Assembly (NCBI GenBank): GCA_030424595.1
Contig: JAUHWG010000027.1
Coordinates: 62,001 to 126,000 of the forward strand
DNA length: 64,000 bases
Source: Polyangia bacterium
GTDB lineage: Bacteria > Myxococcota_A > Polyangia > Nannocystales > Nannocystaceae
Reading direction: 5' to 3'
This document shows, piece by piece, positions 9,240-18,008 of the stretch. Every line of letters starts with the position of its first letter. Position 1 is the first letter of the stretch. The translations under genes were made by a program, and so were the position numbers. The notes below the pieces were generated by a model. The model was not told where the DNA came from and did not search any database. It worked only from the letters and a program-made list of their open reading frames with translations.

Positions 9240-9412
9240 GCGTCGGCCGGTGGCGCCCGCGAGCCAGGCTCTCGCAGTAGAGCGGAGGCTATCGCAGCAG
9301 TAGGGACCAGCGCTGTGCTCAAGGTTTTCACAGTGCCTCCCCTTGGACTGTCACAGCCCAGGGGCGAAGACACTATCGCGAGGTGGGAGCACCGTGAGCA
9401 CGGCCCGCCTCT

Positions 9413-9904
9413 TCACGGAGCTACGGGCTCTCTCAAGATGAACCTCCGAATCGCTTCAGCAGGCAATACAACGGCCTCTTCTGCTCCGAAGTCCGCGACC
9501 CACCATTCGCGCTTGCGCGCCACACACTCAACGAGCGCAAGGCGAACGCCTGCGACGTCTTCCGGTGAGAAGTCCCCCGGAGCACCTCGGGGAAGGTCCT
9601 CTGCGATCGAGATCGATTGTGCATCCACGACCTCCGAGGCAGTGACCAAGAGCTCGCAGAAGAGAGAGTCGCTGCTCGCGGGGTGGCAGACCGCAAACCC
9701 GAGGATGGTCTGCGAGCCGAGTTCGTGCCGCCAGACTTCGGCCTCCGCGACCAGCGGAACGCTGACATAGATGAGCTTGCCGCAGGCAGATACCTGGTTC
9801 GGTCGCTCATCGCGCTCCATCCCAGGGAGCGAGAGGAGGCGGCGATCGGCCTCAGCTACAGAACATCGAGACCGCAGCGTCACCCTAAACTCCTCAGCTC
9901 CCAT
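9413..9904 (-). CDS. Hypothetical protein, 163 aa
   Basis: Not recognised. It is soluble and mixed alpha/beta in appearance, with no signal peptide or membrane segment. Three features support a real gene: an AGGAG 4 nt before the ATG at 9904, an ordered composition (LIYVSVPLVAEAEVW, TILGFAVCHPAS) and intergenic space on both sides. It has two Trp near the C-terminus (REWWVADFG) and an acidic surface. Its codon use is less extreme than that of its neighbours, so a more recent acquisition is possible. It could be a small enzyme-like or immunity-like protein, but nothing in the sequence proves this. Confidence 0.55.
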   Translation of the reverse strand: MGAEEFRVTLRSRCSVAEADRRLLSLPGMERDERPNQVSACGKLIYVSVPLVAEAEVWRHELGSQTILGFAVCHPASSDSLFCELLVTASEVVDAQSISIAEDLPRGAPGDFSPEDVAGVRLALVECVARKREWWVADFGAEEAVVLPAEAIRRFILREPVAP

Positions 9905-10074
9905 CGTGCTCCTATTCTCCGAAGATCTCCGACCACCTGCGGGCCTCCCCTGACGGTACGCCCTCCAGGCTCAAGGTCCCAAGGCGTCCGGTTTGTGCAG
10001 CGGGCTCCACGACAAGCTCGGCCGACGCCCGCATCATGTGCACACGTTGGGAAGACCCGTGCCTCGCGGGGCTC

Positions 10075-11142
10075 CTACGCCTCCGTGGATCCCGCCTCCG
10101 CGCGCGTACGGTCGACGGGCAGGCGCGAGGCCCCCCGCGCTGCCCGCTCGGCGAAGCTCTCCCCCCAGTAGAGCTTCTCCAAGAGCCGATGATTGTGGAT
10201 GAGCGGCTTGTCGAACTTGCCGAGGCGCATCCCCTCCATCGAGAAGGGGGTGTCGGCGACGTTCCGGATAAAGACAGCGTCGTCTCGGATCTCCCGCTGG
10301 ATCATCATCATCGCCCCGCGGCCGACGAGATGCCGCATCCGCCACAGCCAGGGGTTGTCCAGCTTGGCCAAGACGAAGACGACGAAGAGGGTCGAGCCCG
10401 CCTCCTGCGGGACCATAAAGATCGGCGCGAAGAGCTGCGCCGGCCGCATGACCTCGCCCGAAGGATCGGTCCAATGGATCAGGTACTCGCTGCGGACCGG
10501 ATCAAAGCGGGTCACCCAGGCGTTGTGAAAGTGATCGCCGGGGCGGACGCCGAAGAAGCGCGAGAGCGCGGAGGGCCGCTGCACCGCTCGGTAGCGGACC
10601 TCGGTCCGATCGTCGTAGTTCGACGCGGCGTACGCCACCGAGCCGACGTCGGCCTGGGTCCAGCCGAGGCGGGTGTGGACCCACGGCGTGTGCTCATCCT
10701 CGGAGAAGTTGTCCAAGGCGACGTGGAGCGGGCACATGAAGTGCTCGACGAAGACCCCCGCGGCCTCAAACCCGGGCCGTTCGAGGCTCGGCATGCGCTC
10801 CGCAGGGACGTCCGCCGCCGCCAGCCAGAGCGCGCCGTAGCGCTCGACGACCTGCATCGCCGCGGCGTCGCATCGGGTCAGCGAAGGCTGGGTCGGGCTC
10901 CCGCCCTGCCCTCGCCGGTCAAAGCTCCAGCCGTGGTAGCCGCAGGCGAGGCGCCCGTCGGCGCGGACGTGGCCGGCCGAGAGCGGCGCGGCCCGGTGGG
11001 GGCAGCGATCCACCAGCGCCGCGGCCTCGCCGCTGGCGTCGCGCCAGAGCACGTAGCGCTCGCCGTCGAGGCGGACCTGGACCGGACGACGCTGGAGTTC
11101 GCTGGCCCGGAGGACAGGATGAAAGAAGCGGGTGACGGACAT
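10075..11142 (-). CDS. Rieske non-heme iron oxygenase (alpha-subunit type)
   Basis: 355 residues. The N-terminal Rieske [2Fe-2S] ligands are C47-x-H49 in DRCPHR and C67-x2-H70 in ACGYHGW. The catalytic domain has D144 and H151/H156 in LDNFSEDEHTPWVH, matching the D/E...HxxxxH mononuclear iron site. Family members use electrons from a reductase to hydroxylate or demethylate aromatic or terpenoid rings; no ferredoxin reductase gene lies beside it. It is 42 nt downstream of the lipoprotein gene at 11185-12153 on the same strand, so it could share that transcript, but a functional link is not obvious. Substrate unknown. Confidence 0.9.
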   Translation of the reverse strand: MSVTRFFHPVLRASELQRRPVQVRLDGERYVLWRDASGEAAALVDRCPHRAAPLSAGHVRADGRLACGYHGWSFDRRGQGGSPTQPSLTRCDAAAMQVVERYGALWLAAADVPAERMPSLERPGFEAAGVFVEHFMCPLHVALDNFSEDEHTPWVHTRLGWTQADVGSVAYAASNYDDRTEVRYRAVQRPSALSRFFGVRPGDHFHNAWVTRFDPVRSEYLIHWTDPSGEVMRPAQLFAPIFMVPQEAGSTLFVVFVLAKLDNPWLWRMRHLVGRGAMMMIQREIRDDAVFIRNVADTPFSMEGMRLGKFDKPLIHNHRLLEKLYWGESFAERAARGASRLPVDRTRAEAGSTEA

Positions 11143-11184
11143 CGGCGAGCGGATCGGCGGGTCGGCAGCACAGCGCGAGCCGGC

Positions 11185-12153
11185 CTAGATCTTGCCCTTG
11201 CAGCGCTCGATGCTCGAGTCAAAAGAGTCCCGGACCACCCGCTCGCGGGTCGCGGGGTCGCCGATCTGCTTGAGGCTCTCGGGCGGGAAGAGCTCGCGGT
11301 AGACCACCCACGAGCGCTTGCACTGGCCGGCCTTGGCGAAGCACTGGGCGGCGGTGTGGAAGAGAGCCTGGGCGCCGCCGGTGATCTGGCCGTCGTCGAC
11401 GTCCCGCGGCTTGACCTTGGGGATGAGCCTGCGCGCGGTCGCCAGGTGCTCCTCGCAGCGCTCGGGCGCGAAGGGCTCGACGTAGGCCCCCTGCGTCAGC
11501 TCAAAGTAGGCGCGGAGGAGGCGGTCACGGTCGCTCGAGTTGCCCTCACGACAGCGCATCGACGCCAGCGACTCGGCGGTGATCATCGCCCGCTCCGGGT
11601 GCATGTTGCTCTCGGTCTCGTACCACCGGGCGACCCGCTCCTTGCCCTCCTGACAGCGCCCGATCAGCATCTCGCACTGACCGCGGGTCGCGTCGAGGCG
11701 GGGCGCGAGCTTGGGATCGATCTTGGCGGCGAGGTCGAGGTCGGCGAGGCAGCCCTTGCCGTCGTCGTGCATCATCTTGCGGCTGGCGTCGCCGACGATC
11801 TCGCCGATGTCCCGGCCGTCGGCGGCGCGCCCGGCCGAGGCCACCGGAACCCCAGGGGTCGCCGCGGCGCCGACCGGATCCGCGAGAGAGCCCGCGCCGG
11901 CGTAGGGCGAGACCAGCGGCGCGCCGGCGTTGGCCGCCCCGTCGCTCGATCCGACCGAGCTGGCCGCAGAGTCACCCGACTCCCCGCCTGACTCCCCGCT
12001 CGGATCATTGTTGCATTGGCACTCGCAGGGCGGGCAGCTCTGCTCGGTCCCCGCGTCGGGCCGCGGAGCGCAGGCGCCGGCCACCAGCGCGAAGAGGGAG
12101 GCGAGGCCGAAGCCTCGAGTCAGACCAATTCGCGCCGAGTGCCGTCGTCCCAC
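11185..12153 (-). CDS. Lipoprotein, paralogue of the upstream 12163-13668 product
   Basis: 322 residues from a GTG start. The signal ends in VAGAC (lipobox), with a Cys-rich turn (CPPCECQC) and a Ser/Gly linker. From residue 110 to the end it is a helical, Cys-containing domain that aligns with the C-terminal 220 residues of its neighbour: both have GCLAELD or GCLADLD, RAQC or RGQC, QGAY, CFAKAG or CFARAG and a final SF/TFDS...CKGK. The genes are 9 nt apart, a tandem duplication. The -10-like TAGAAT at 12160-12165 overlaps the neighbour's stop codon and ends 6 nt before the GTG, so independent leaderless transcription is possible. Function unknown; the helical Cys-paired repeats look TPR/Sel1-like. 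Confidence 0.75.
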   Translation of the reverse strand: MGRRHSARIGLTRGFGLASLFALVAGACAPRPDAGTEQSCPPCECQCNNDPSGESGGESGDSAASSVGSSDGAANAGAPLVSPYAGAGSLADPVGAAATPGVPVASAGRAADGRDIGEIVGDASRKMMHDDGKGCLADLDLAAKIDPKLAPRLDATRGQCEMLIGRCQEGKERVARWYETESNMHPERAMITAESLASMRCREGNSSDRDRLLRAYFELTQGAYVEPFAPERCEEHLATARRLIPKVKPRDVDDGQITGGAQALFHTAAQCFAKAGQCKRSWVVYRELFPPESLKQIGDPATRERVVRDSFDSSIERCKGKI

Positions 12154-12159
12154 CGCGCT

Positions 12160-12165
12160 ATTCTA
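12160..12165 (-). promoter_or_regulatory. -10-like motif overlapping a stop codon
   Basis: TAGAAT on the minus strand ends 6 nt before the GTG at 12153. Its TAG is also the stop of the upstream lipoprotein gene. Confidence 0.35.
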
Positions 12166-13668
12166 CTTTACCTTCCCCTTGCACTTGGTGACCATCGAGT
12201 CGAAGGTCGAGCGCTGGATGTCGTCGCGCTGGGCCGGGTCCTTGATGTTCTCGAGGGACTCCTTCGGGTAGTTCTCGACGAAGACCTTCCACGCCTGATC
12301 GCAATCGCCCGCGCGCGCGAAGCAGTTCGGGGTCATCGACCAGAGGTTGCGCTCGAGGTCGATGATCTGGCGATCGTCCTCGTCCTTGGGCTTGGCCTTG
12401 CCCTTGACCTTTTGGATCGACTTGTAGGCGGCGGCGCACTCCTTGGGGCTCTTCTTGGTGATGTAGGCGCCCTGCTGGAGGTCGAAGAGCGACTTTATCA
12501 CCTGATCGCGCGGCGCCATCTTGCCCTGGCAATTCATCATCGCCAGGCCGTCGACGGCCTTGTCGATCTGCTCAGGCCCCATCGACGCCATCGACGACAC
12601 CTCGTAGGACTTGCGGGCGAGCTTCTTCCCGGCGTCGCACTTGCCGGCGATCATCAGGCACTGCGCGCGCATGTGACCGAGGCCCGACTTCGGCTCGGTC
12701 GACTGGTGCTTCGGGTCGAGCGCGTCGTGGGCGTCGAGCTCGGCGAGGCAGCCGTTGCCGTCCTTCGACGCCATCTTCAGCGACGCGGCGTCAAAGCGCG
12801 CCCGCGCCTCGTCGCTCATGTCCATCTTCGACGCGAGCTCGCCGGCCGCGTTCAGCGACTCGTCGGTCTCAGGGGCGCTGCGCGCCTCCTTCTTCGGATC
12901 CTCACCGTCGCGGATCTCGCGGAGGCTGAGGCGGATCGGCGCCTTGCAGCCGGCGACCTCGGTCGCGTCGTCGGCCTGGCAGACCGAGAGGTCGCCGCCC
13001 TTCTTGTCGGCCTTGCGGCTCTTCGAGCTGTTGCCGCCCGCGCCGAAGCCGTAGATCGAGCCGCCGACCTCGGCCGAGGACTCCGTGACCGAGCCGAGGG
13101 CGAAGGCGCCGAGGTTGTAGCCGTAGACGAAGTGGGTCGCGCCGTCGCAGCCGGGGTTGTCCTCGAGATCGGCGCGGTAGACCGAGTCGCGCGAGGCGTT
13201 GCGGGTGCCGGCGACGTAGTACTCCATCGAGAACTTCTCGCCGCCGCGGACGCGACCGCCGAGGGTCGCCTCGCCGAGGGGCAGCTTGGCGTAGAGCTCG
13301 CCCTCGCTGGCGATGTCGAGCTTCTCGAGCGATCCGGAGGTCCACTCGACCGGCTTGTAGGCGCCCTGCTCGCCGCGGACGCTGTCGTTGCGACACTCGT
13401 CGAGGACGACCAGGTTGCAGCCCTCGTAGCGGACGATCACCACGTCGTTCGCCGCGTACGACTCAAAGCTCGACATGTCGGTCGCGTCCCACTCGATGAT
13501 GAAGGGGCGCTTGTGGTTGTCCGGGTTGCAGGCGTTCTTCGCCGCGAACGACTCGTCCATCAGCGCGCTCTGCCCCGAGTCGCGGGTTCCGGCCTTGCCG
13601 GGGACCGACTTGCAGGAGACCGCGACCAGCGGCAGGGAGACCAGGAGAAAGAGGAAGCTTCGGCTCAT
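12163..13668 (-). CDS. Two-part lipoprotein with helical C-terminal domain
   Basis: 501 residues. The start at 13668 is set by AAGGA 7 nt upstream and by the signal peptide MSRSFLFLLVSLPLVAVSC, whose Cys is the lipobox residue. The N-terminal half (about 25-270) is beta-rich with Gly- and Asn-rich turns. The C-terminal half (about 290-501) is the helical domain shared with the downstream paralogue. Both products should sit in the outer or inner membrane leaflet facing the periplasm or exterior. Function not recognised. Confidence 0.75.
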   Translation of the reverse strand: MSRSFLFLLVSLPLVAVSCKSVPGKAGTRDSGQSALMDESFAAKNACNPDNHKRPFIIEWDATDMSSFESYAANDVVIVRYEGCNLVVLDECRNDSVRGEQGAYKPVEWTSGSLEKLDIASEGELYAKLPLGEATLGGRVRGGEKFSMEYYVAGTRNASRDSVYRADLEDNPGCDGATHFVYGYNLGAFALGSVTESSAEVGGSIYGFGAGGNSSKSRKADKKGGDLSVCQADDATEVAGCKAPIRLSLREIRDGEDPKKEARSAPETDESLNAAGELASKMDMSDEARARFDAASLKMASKDGNGCLAELDAHDALDPKHQSTEPKSGLGHMRAQCLMIAGKCDAGKKLARKSYEVSSMASMGPEQIDKAVDGLAMMNCQGKMAPRDQVIKSLFDLQQGAYITKKSPKECAAAYKSIQKVKGKAKPKDEDDRQIIDLERNLWSMTPNCFARAGDCDQAWKVFVENYPKESLENIKDPAQRDDIQRSTFDSMVTKCKGKVK

Positions 13669-13891
13669 CGTGGGGTCCTTCGGAGGTCGTCTAGCGGCCG
13701 TCAGGCCCCCGGACGGGCGCAGATTGGCGGAAAACTCGCGGCAGGTCGACCCTCGACGGAGAGTGCGCACTGTACGCAGTCGACATCTTGCGCGTCTCCT
13801 CGGTCGGACACCGTTCCCGGCGCGGTTTCGGTCGGCCGGGGATTTTTCGCACTTCCTCCCGCGAACGTCCGCGGAGAACGGGCGGCCGCTC

Positions 13892-15064
13892 TCAGCCCTC
13901 GATCTGGCGAAGGCCGAGGCCGACCTCGCCGAGACGGTCGACGAGCGCCTGACCGAGCGCCGACGCGGGCGTCAGGACTCCGCCCTCGCGCTCGCCCCCC
14001 TGGGCCAGGAGGATCGCCGACTCCGCGACCATCTTCGAGGTCTCGTCGTAGCCCGGATCGCCGCCGCGGATCTCGGTGATGACCCGGCGACCGCCGCCCT
14101 CGCCGACGAAGCGGAAGCGGAACCAGCTCTCGGCGCGGCGCTCCGCCGAGGGGCCGGTGCCCGGCGGCCTGAGGCGGGTGAGGAGGCGAGCGACGGGCGG
14201 CAGCTTCGCCGCGCCGATGAGCAAGCCACCGCCGACCGCGGTCGCCACCGCCATCGGCAACCACCGCTGGGCGATGTAGTGGCCGTAGCGAAAGTCGGGG
14301 CCGTAGCGCCCGAGCATGCCGGCGCTGCGCAGGGCGATCGAGGGATCGATCGTCGGCAGCGGCAGGGCCCAACACCCGAGCGCCCGGCTGCGGTGCGGCC
14401 CCTGACGAACCGGGCCGATCGAGCGACCATCCTCGCTCGTCGACGGGGCGATCGTCCGGCCGACGTTCGGGGTCCGGTCGCCGACGATCCCGAGCGCCGA
14501 GGCCAGGGTCCCCCCGGAGGCGGAGCCGTTGCCCTGCATGTAGCCGCGCACCTCGATCGGGACCCCCTGCGGCAGGAGCCCGACCGTATAGAAGACGCCC
14601 ATGTCGGTCGGGATCGAGTCAAAGCCGCAGCAGGGGACGAGCGCGACCCCGCGGCGTTGGGCCCGTTCGTGGAGACGGGCGACCAGGCCGGCGACATAGG
14701 CCGGCTCTCCGGTGAGGTCGAGATAGTGGGTGCCCGCCTCGACGCAGGCGCTCGCGACCGGCTCGCCCCAGCGGACATAGGGGCCGACCGTCGTCAGCAG
14801 GACCCTGGTCGCGGCCGCCATCGCCGAGATCGACGCGGGGCGATCGACGTCCGCCTCGATCACCCCGATCGCCGGCTCACCAAGCCTCGGCTCGATCGCC
14901 CCGTGGAGCTCGCGGAGCTTGGCCGGGGAACGTCCCGCGATCGCCCAACGAAGCCCGGTCGGGGCCACATCCGCGAGCGTCTTGGCGATCAGCTTGCCGA
15001 CAAAGCCGCTAGCGCCAAACAGAACAATGTCCCAAGGCCGTGTGGAGCCTGTGTCCGCGGTCAT
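13892..15064 (-). CDS. Saccharopine-dehydrogenase-like oxidoreductase
   Basis: 390 residues. The Rossmann nucleotide-binding motif GASGFVG is at residues 17-23, and AGRSPAKL follows the second strand as in NADP-preferring members. VGPYVRWGEPVASACVEAGTHYLDLTGE is the conserved core of the SCCPDH / trans-acting enoyl reductase family. A hydrophobic segment near residues 270-290 (AVATAVGGGLLIGAA) could contact membranes. In mycobacteria such proteins are trans-acting enoyl reductases for polyketides, while in animals they are lipid-droplet proteins; here the substrate is unknown. It is leaderless-looking: TGG TAGGCT ends 6 nt before the ATG. Confidence 0.85.
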   Translation of the reverse strand: MTADTGSTRPWDIVLFGASGFVGKLIAKTLADVAPTGLRWAIAGRSPAKLRELHGAIEPRLGEPAIGVIEADVDRPASISAMAAATRVLLTTVGPYVRWGEPVASACVEAGTHYLDLTGEPAYVAGLVARLHERAQRRGVALVPCCGFDSIPTDMGVFYTVGLLPQGVPIEVRGYMQGNGSASGGTLASALGIVGDRTPNVGRTIAPSTSEDGRSIGPVRQGPHRSRALGCWALPLPTIDPSIALRSAGMLGRYGPDFRYGHYIAQRWLPMAVATAVGGGLLIGAAKLPPVARLLTRLRPPGTGPSAERRAESWFRFRFVGEGGGRRVITEIRGGDPGYDETSKMVAESAILLAQGGEREGGVLTPASALGQALVDRLGEVGLGLRQIEG

Positions 15065-15356
15065 CGGCCGAGCCTACCAGGGCTTCGAGCGGCCCCGGCA
15101 AAACCGTCAAAGCTGCCGCGAAGACCACGAAGCCCGTCGATCACGCCCGCTGGCCGTGTTCAAAGTCTCGTCGTCATCGTCGGCGCGCCGCGACGAGCCG
15201 AGGCCGCCGGCCTTCGATCCCTTCGGCGGCGTAAACAGGCTCACATGCCCGCGCGTTGCCGCGCAACCGATGTACTGATAGCGTCCGCGGCCGACGCTCG
15301 AAGGCGGACCCCCTCAGGGAGCCGTGAGCGACCCGCAAACCAAGGCTCCAATAACC
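15065..15356. other. Divergent intergenic region of about 290 bp
   Basis: It separates the oxidoreductase (minus) from the EGF-like lipoprotein (plus). Promoter motif at 15071-15079 on the minus strand. No other structure noted. Confidence 0.4.
15071..15079 (-). promoter_or_regulatory. Extended -10 motif of the oxidoreductase gene
   Basis: TGG TAGGCT on the minus strand ends 6 nt before the ATG at 15064, implying a leaderless message. Confidence 0.5.
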
Positions 15357-16439
15357 ATGAAGCTCGTTACGATCTCCTGCACCCTCCTCTCGGCCGCCCT
15401 CGGCCTCAGCCTCAGCGCCTGCTCCGGTGATGACGGCGTCGGCGTCACCGCGACGGCGAGCGCCACGGACACCACCGGCGACTCCACCGGCGACTCCACC
15501 GGCGACCCCACCGGCGATCCCACCGGCGATCCCACCGGCGATCCCACCGGCGATCCGACCACCAACACCACCGGCCCGGACACCTGCGACTCCTGCAGCG
15601 ACGACGCCACCTGCAACCCCGACGGCTCCTGCACCTGCAAGGACGGCTACGAGGGCGACGGCCAGAGCTGCGCCGACCTCGACGAGTGTGAGAGCGGCAA
15701 GAACGCCTGCGACCCCGACGCCACCTGCACCAACGAGCCCGGCGACTACAAGTGTGAGTGCAACGAGGGCTACAAGGGCAACGGCATGTCCTGCAAGGAC
15801 ATCGACGAGTGCAACGAGAACACCGCCGAGTGTGCCGTCCACGCGACCTGCACCAACAACGACGGCGGCTACGACTGCGAGTGCGAAGAGGGCTACAACG
15901 GCGACGGCTTCACCTGCCAGGGCAGCAAGGAGTTCGGCGAGGTCTGTGACGATCCCTCGGCCTGCGTCAGCGGCCTCTGCATCACCGACACCCAGTGCAC
16001 CGTCGAGTGCTCGATCGAGGACTTCGCCAACGACTGCGGCAAGCAGGGCTACTACGGCCTGTGCATCTTCAGCGGCAACGAGGAATTCCCGTTCATCTGC
16101 GCCGGGGAGATCGACGCTGGCAACGACGAGAACGACGACAAGATCGTCTTCTCCGGTGAGACGGTGAACCCCAGCTTCCAGAGCGTCGGCGACGTCGACA
16201 TTCACCTGGTGAAGATCCCCGCCGGCAACTTCGACATCATCGCCACGCCCAACCCCGACGACGACCTCGCCGTCATCTTCTACGGCATCGACGGGAACCT
16301 CCTCGCCGAGCAGGACATGGGCGGCGCCGGTGCGGCTGAGGGCGCGAACGTCGACTCCAACGGCGACCCGCTCTACGCGGTCGTCGTCAACGTCGGCAAC
16401 AGCAACGGCTCCTACACCTTCGAGGTGATCAAGAACTAG
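15357..16439 (+). CDS. Lipoprotein with EGF-like (calcium-binding type) repeats
   Basis: 360 residues. The start at 15357 gives a clean signal ending in LSAC. The linker contains seven near-identical tetrapeptides (GDST twice, GDPT five times), encoded by 12-bp DNA repeats at 15480-15563. Three EGF-like modules follow (about 72-190), each with six Cys. Two begin DLDEC or DIDEC, the signature of calcium-binding EGF, and end CECNEGY or CECEEGY. The C-terminal half has further paired Cys and then a beta-rich domain. Family knowledge: such modules mediate extracellular protein-protein contact. A clear terminator follows. Probably surface-exposed; ligand unknown. Confidence 0.85.
   Translation: MKLVTISCTLLSAALGLSLSACSGDDGVGVTATASATDTTGDSTGDSTGDPTGDPTGDPTGDPTGDPTTNTTGPDTCDSCSDDATCNPDGSCTCKDGYEGDGQSCADLDECESGKNACDPDATCTNEPGDYKCECNEGYKGNGMSCKDIDECNENTAECAVHATCTNNDGGYDCECEEGYNGDGFTCQGSKEFGEVCDDPSACVSGLCITDTQCTVECSIEDFANDCGKQGYYGLCIFSGNEEFPFICAGEIDAGNDENDDKIVFSGETVNPSFQSVGDVDIHLVKIPAGNFDIIATPNPDDDLAVIFYGIDGNLLAEQDMGGAGAAEGANVDSNGDPLYAVVVNVGNSNGSYTFEVIKN
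15480..15563 (+). repeat. In-frame 12-bp tandem repeat (seven units)
   Basis: Units GACTCCACCGGC or GATCCCACCGGC encode the G-D-S/P-T linker. Copy-number change would alter linker length without a frameshift. Confidence 0.9.
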
Positions 16440-16463
16440 CGCCCCGCGGAAGCTCCGCGTCGG

Positions 16464-16501
16464 ACCCGGCGAGCCGCTGCGCTCGCCGGGTTCTCTGTTC
16501 T
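16464..16501 (+). terminator. Rho-independent terminator of the EGF-like lipoprotein gene
   Basis: The perfect 11-bp stem ACCCGGCGAGC / GCTCGCCGGGT has a 6-nt loop and is followed by TCTCTGTTCT. It lies 25 nt after the stop codon. Confidence 0.75.
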
Positions 16502-16603
16502 CGGGCACAGGCCTCCCCCGAGCCAGCGCCCGAGCGCTGATGCGCGCCCCCGCGACCAGGACCCGCTGCTCTCGCGCGCGTGTCATCGGCCGCGGGAAGG
16601 CAG

Positions 16604-16763
16604 GAGCAGACCGTGGTGAGAGTCCCCTGCGCTCTCGCGCTGCAATCGTCGGTTCTCTTGGCTTCGCCGAAGCGCTGCACCGGGCTGTGCCGCGAGTCTT
16701 CGCGGATCCGCGAGGGACGACGAGGGCTGGAGAGTGCGCGGGACTTTGGCCGCGGACTGCTAG
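16604..16763. repeat. Dispersed fold-back element, copy 1 (about 160 bp)
   Basis: Ends are GCAGACCGTGGTGAGAGTCC on the left and, read inward from the right, CTAGCAGTCCGCGGCCAAAG. Both continue into AGTCCC-type sequence, so they are imperfect terminal inverted repeats. The reverse complement is clearly homologous to 36807-36965, sharing a run of about 27 identical bases near one end, and to 55466-55593. The right end supplies the TGCTAGTAT promoter-like motif just before the gene at 16773. Confidence 0.7.
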
Positions 16764-16766
16764 TAT
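16758..16766 (+). promoter_or_regulatory. Extended -10 motif formed at the end of a dispersed repeat
   Basis: TGC TAGTAT ends 6 nt before the ATG at 16773. The CTAG within it is the outer end of the dispersed element. Confidence 0.5.
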
Positions 16767-16772
16767 CGGCGG

Positions 16773-17930
16773 ATGGAGGCGCTGATCGTCGTCGTCGCGG
16801 AGCTCGCCGCCGTCTTTGTGACGATGGCCCTCGTCGTCGCCGTGCTCGTCGCCGCAGGGGCCCTCGCGGGACTCCTGAGCGCGACCGCCGGTCGACGACC
16901 GACGCGCGCGGGGCTTCGCCGCCTCCGTCAGCTCCTCATCGCCGCCTTCGCGATCGCGAGCCTCCTCCTCATCGCCCTCCAGACCGTCGCCCTCAGGCCC
17001 CTCATGAACTGGGGGCTCGGCCACCTCGCCGAGTCCCACGGCTACGAGGTGTCGATCGCAGACGCGGAGCTCTCGCTGCTCCGCGGCGGGCTCGGGGTCC
17101 GAGAGCTGCGGATCCGCAAGGGGGAGGCGATCGCCGTCACCGTCCAGCGGATCGACCTCGACCTCGAGTGGCCTTCGCTCATGGGCGACAGGCTCCAGCT
17201 CCAACACCTCGAGATCGACGGTGTGCTCGGCCGCTTCGCCCCGCCCTCGGGCCCGCGCGAGCCGGCGAAACCGGGCTCGACGCGGAGGCGCCGCTTCATC
17301 GCCGACAGCCTGACCGTCCGCGACCTCGACCTGGTCATCGCCAGCGACGCGACCCCGGTCGGCCATCACCTCCGGGTCGACCGCCTCGTGATCGCTCCGC
17401 TGCGCAGCGATCACCTGATCTACGACCTGATCCTGAGCAGCGAGGGCCAGCTCCGGCTCGACGAGCTGACCATCCGAGCCGAACGCGCCGAACGCGCCGG
17501 ACGCGCCGAACGCCCTGGCGGCGACCTCCATTGGCGCGTGGACGGGATCCCGTCGGCGATGATCCGTCACCGGCTCGGTCCGGCCTTCGCGGGCCTCCGC
17601 TCCGGGACCCTCGACCTCGATCTCGGGGCCCCGCGGGCGCGCTCGGGCGAGCCTAGCGATGAGACCACGCTCACGCTCGCGGTCATCCTCCACGGCACCC
17701 GCGTCGATCCGCCCGCGGACTCGAGCGCACGCCAGCGCCTCGCCGCCGGGGCGCTCAACCTGGCCCTGCGCGCCCGCGATCCCCTGGAGATCGAGCTCCG
17801 GCTGCCGATCCGGGCCCAGGAGTTCCAAGACGCCCTCTCGCTCGCCGACGCCGGGCTCGAGAGCGCCGTCACCCGCAGCCTCATCGACGCTGTGATCCGA
17901 AGCGCACGTGTGCGCACAAGCTCAACCTGA
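16773..17930 (+). CDS. AsmA/DUF748-like membrane-anchored envelope protein
   Basis: 385 residues with two hydrophobic segments (about 4-35 and 50-74), the second leading into a periplasmic region. HGYEVSIADAELSLLRGGLGVRELRIRKG followed by IDLDLEWPSL and LQHLEIDGVLGRF is the repeating beta pattern of AsmA/DUF748 N-termini, in which a membrane-tethered beta-groove handles lipids. The chain is short compared with full AsmA proteins. A local RAERAERAGRAERP repeat is encoded by 9-bp DNA repeats. The start is supported by the -10-like motif 6 nt upstream. Role inferred: envelope lipid homeostasis. Confidence 0.6.
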   Translation: MEALIVVVAELAAVFVTMALVVAVLVAAGALAGLLSATAGRRPTRAGLRRLRQLLIAAFAIASLLLIALQTVALRPLMNWGLGHLAESHGYEVSIADAELSLLRGGLGVRELRIRKGEAIAVTVQRIDLDLEWPSLMGDRLQLQHLEIDGVLGRFAPPSGPREPAKPGSTRRRRFIADSLTVRDLDLVIASDATPVGHHLRVDRLVIAPLRSDHLIYDLILSSEGQLRLDELTIRAERAERAGRAERPGGDLHWRVDGIPSAMIRHRLGPAFAGLRSGTLDLDLGAPRARSGEPSDETTLTLAVILHGTRVDPPADSSARQRLAAGALNLALRARDPLEIELRLPIRAQEFQDALSLADAGLESAVTRSLIDAVIRSARVRTSST

Positions 17931-17973
17931 GGGCCCTCCCGCCGCGAGCCCGGGATCCTTTCCCGATCGGTCC

Positions 17974-17982
17974 TGCTAGGAT
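17974..17982 (+). promoter_or_regulatory. Extended -10 motif before the histidine kinase gene
   Basis: TGC TAGGAT lies 26 nt before the ATG at 18009, giving a leader of about 20 nt. Confidence 0.4.
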
Positions 17983-18008
17983 TGCAGCCGGTCGGACGAG
18001 CCCTGGAG

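Noticed and set aside
10036..11991. 650-codon plus-strand ORF opposite the Rieske and lipoprotein genes
   Set aside because: It is the antisense frame of two well-supported minus-strand genes; its composition (Arg/Ala/Asp/Val/His rich, no motifs) is that of a shadow in GC-rich DNA.
12016..15430. Two long plus-strand ORFs over the lipoprotein pair and the oxidoreductase
   Set aside because: Antisense to genes with signal peptides and a Rossmann motif; no family resemblance of their own.
15174..17828. 880-codon minus-strand ORF across the EGF-like and AsmA-like genes
   Set aside because: It spans two recognisable plus-strand genes, a terminator and a repeat element; its long Val/Ala/Gly runs mirror the 12-bp repeat.
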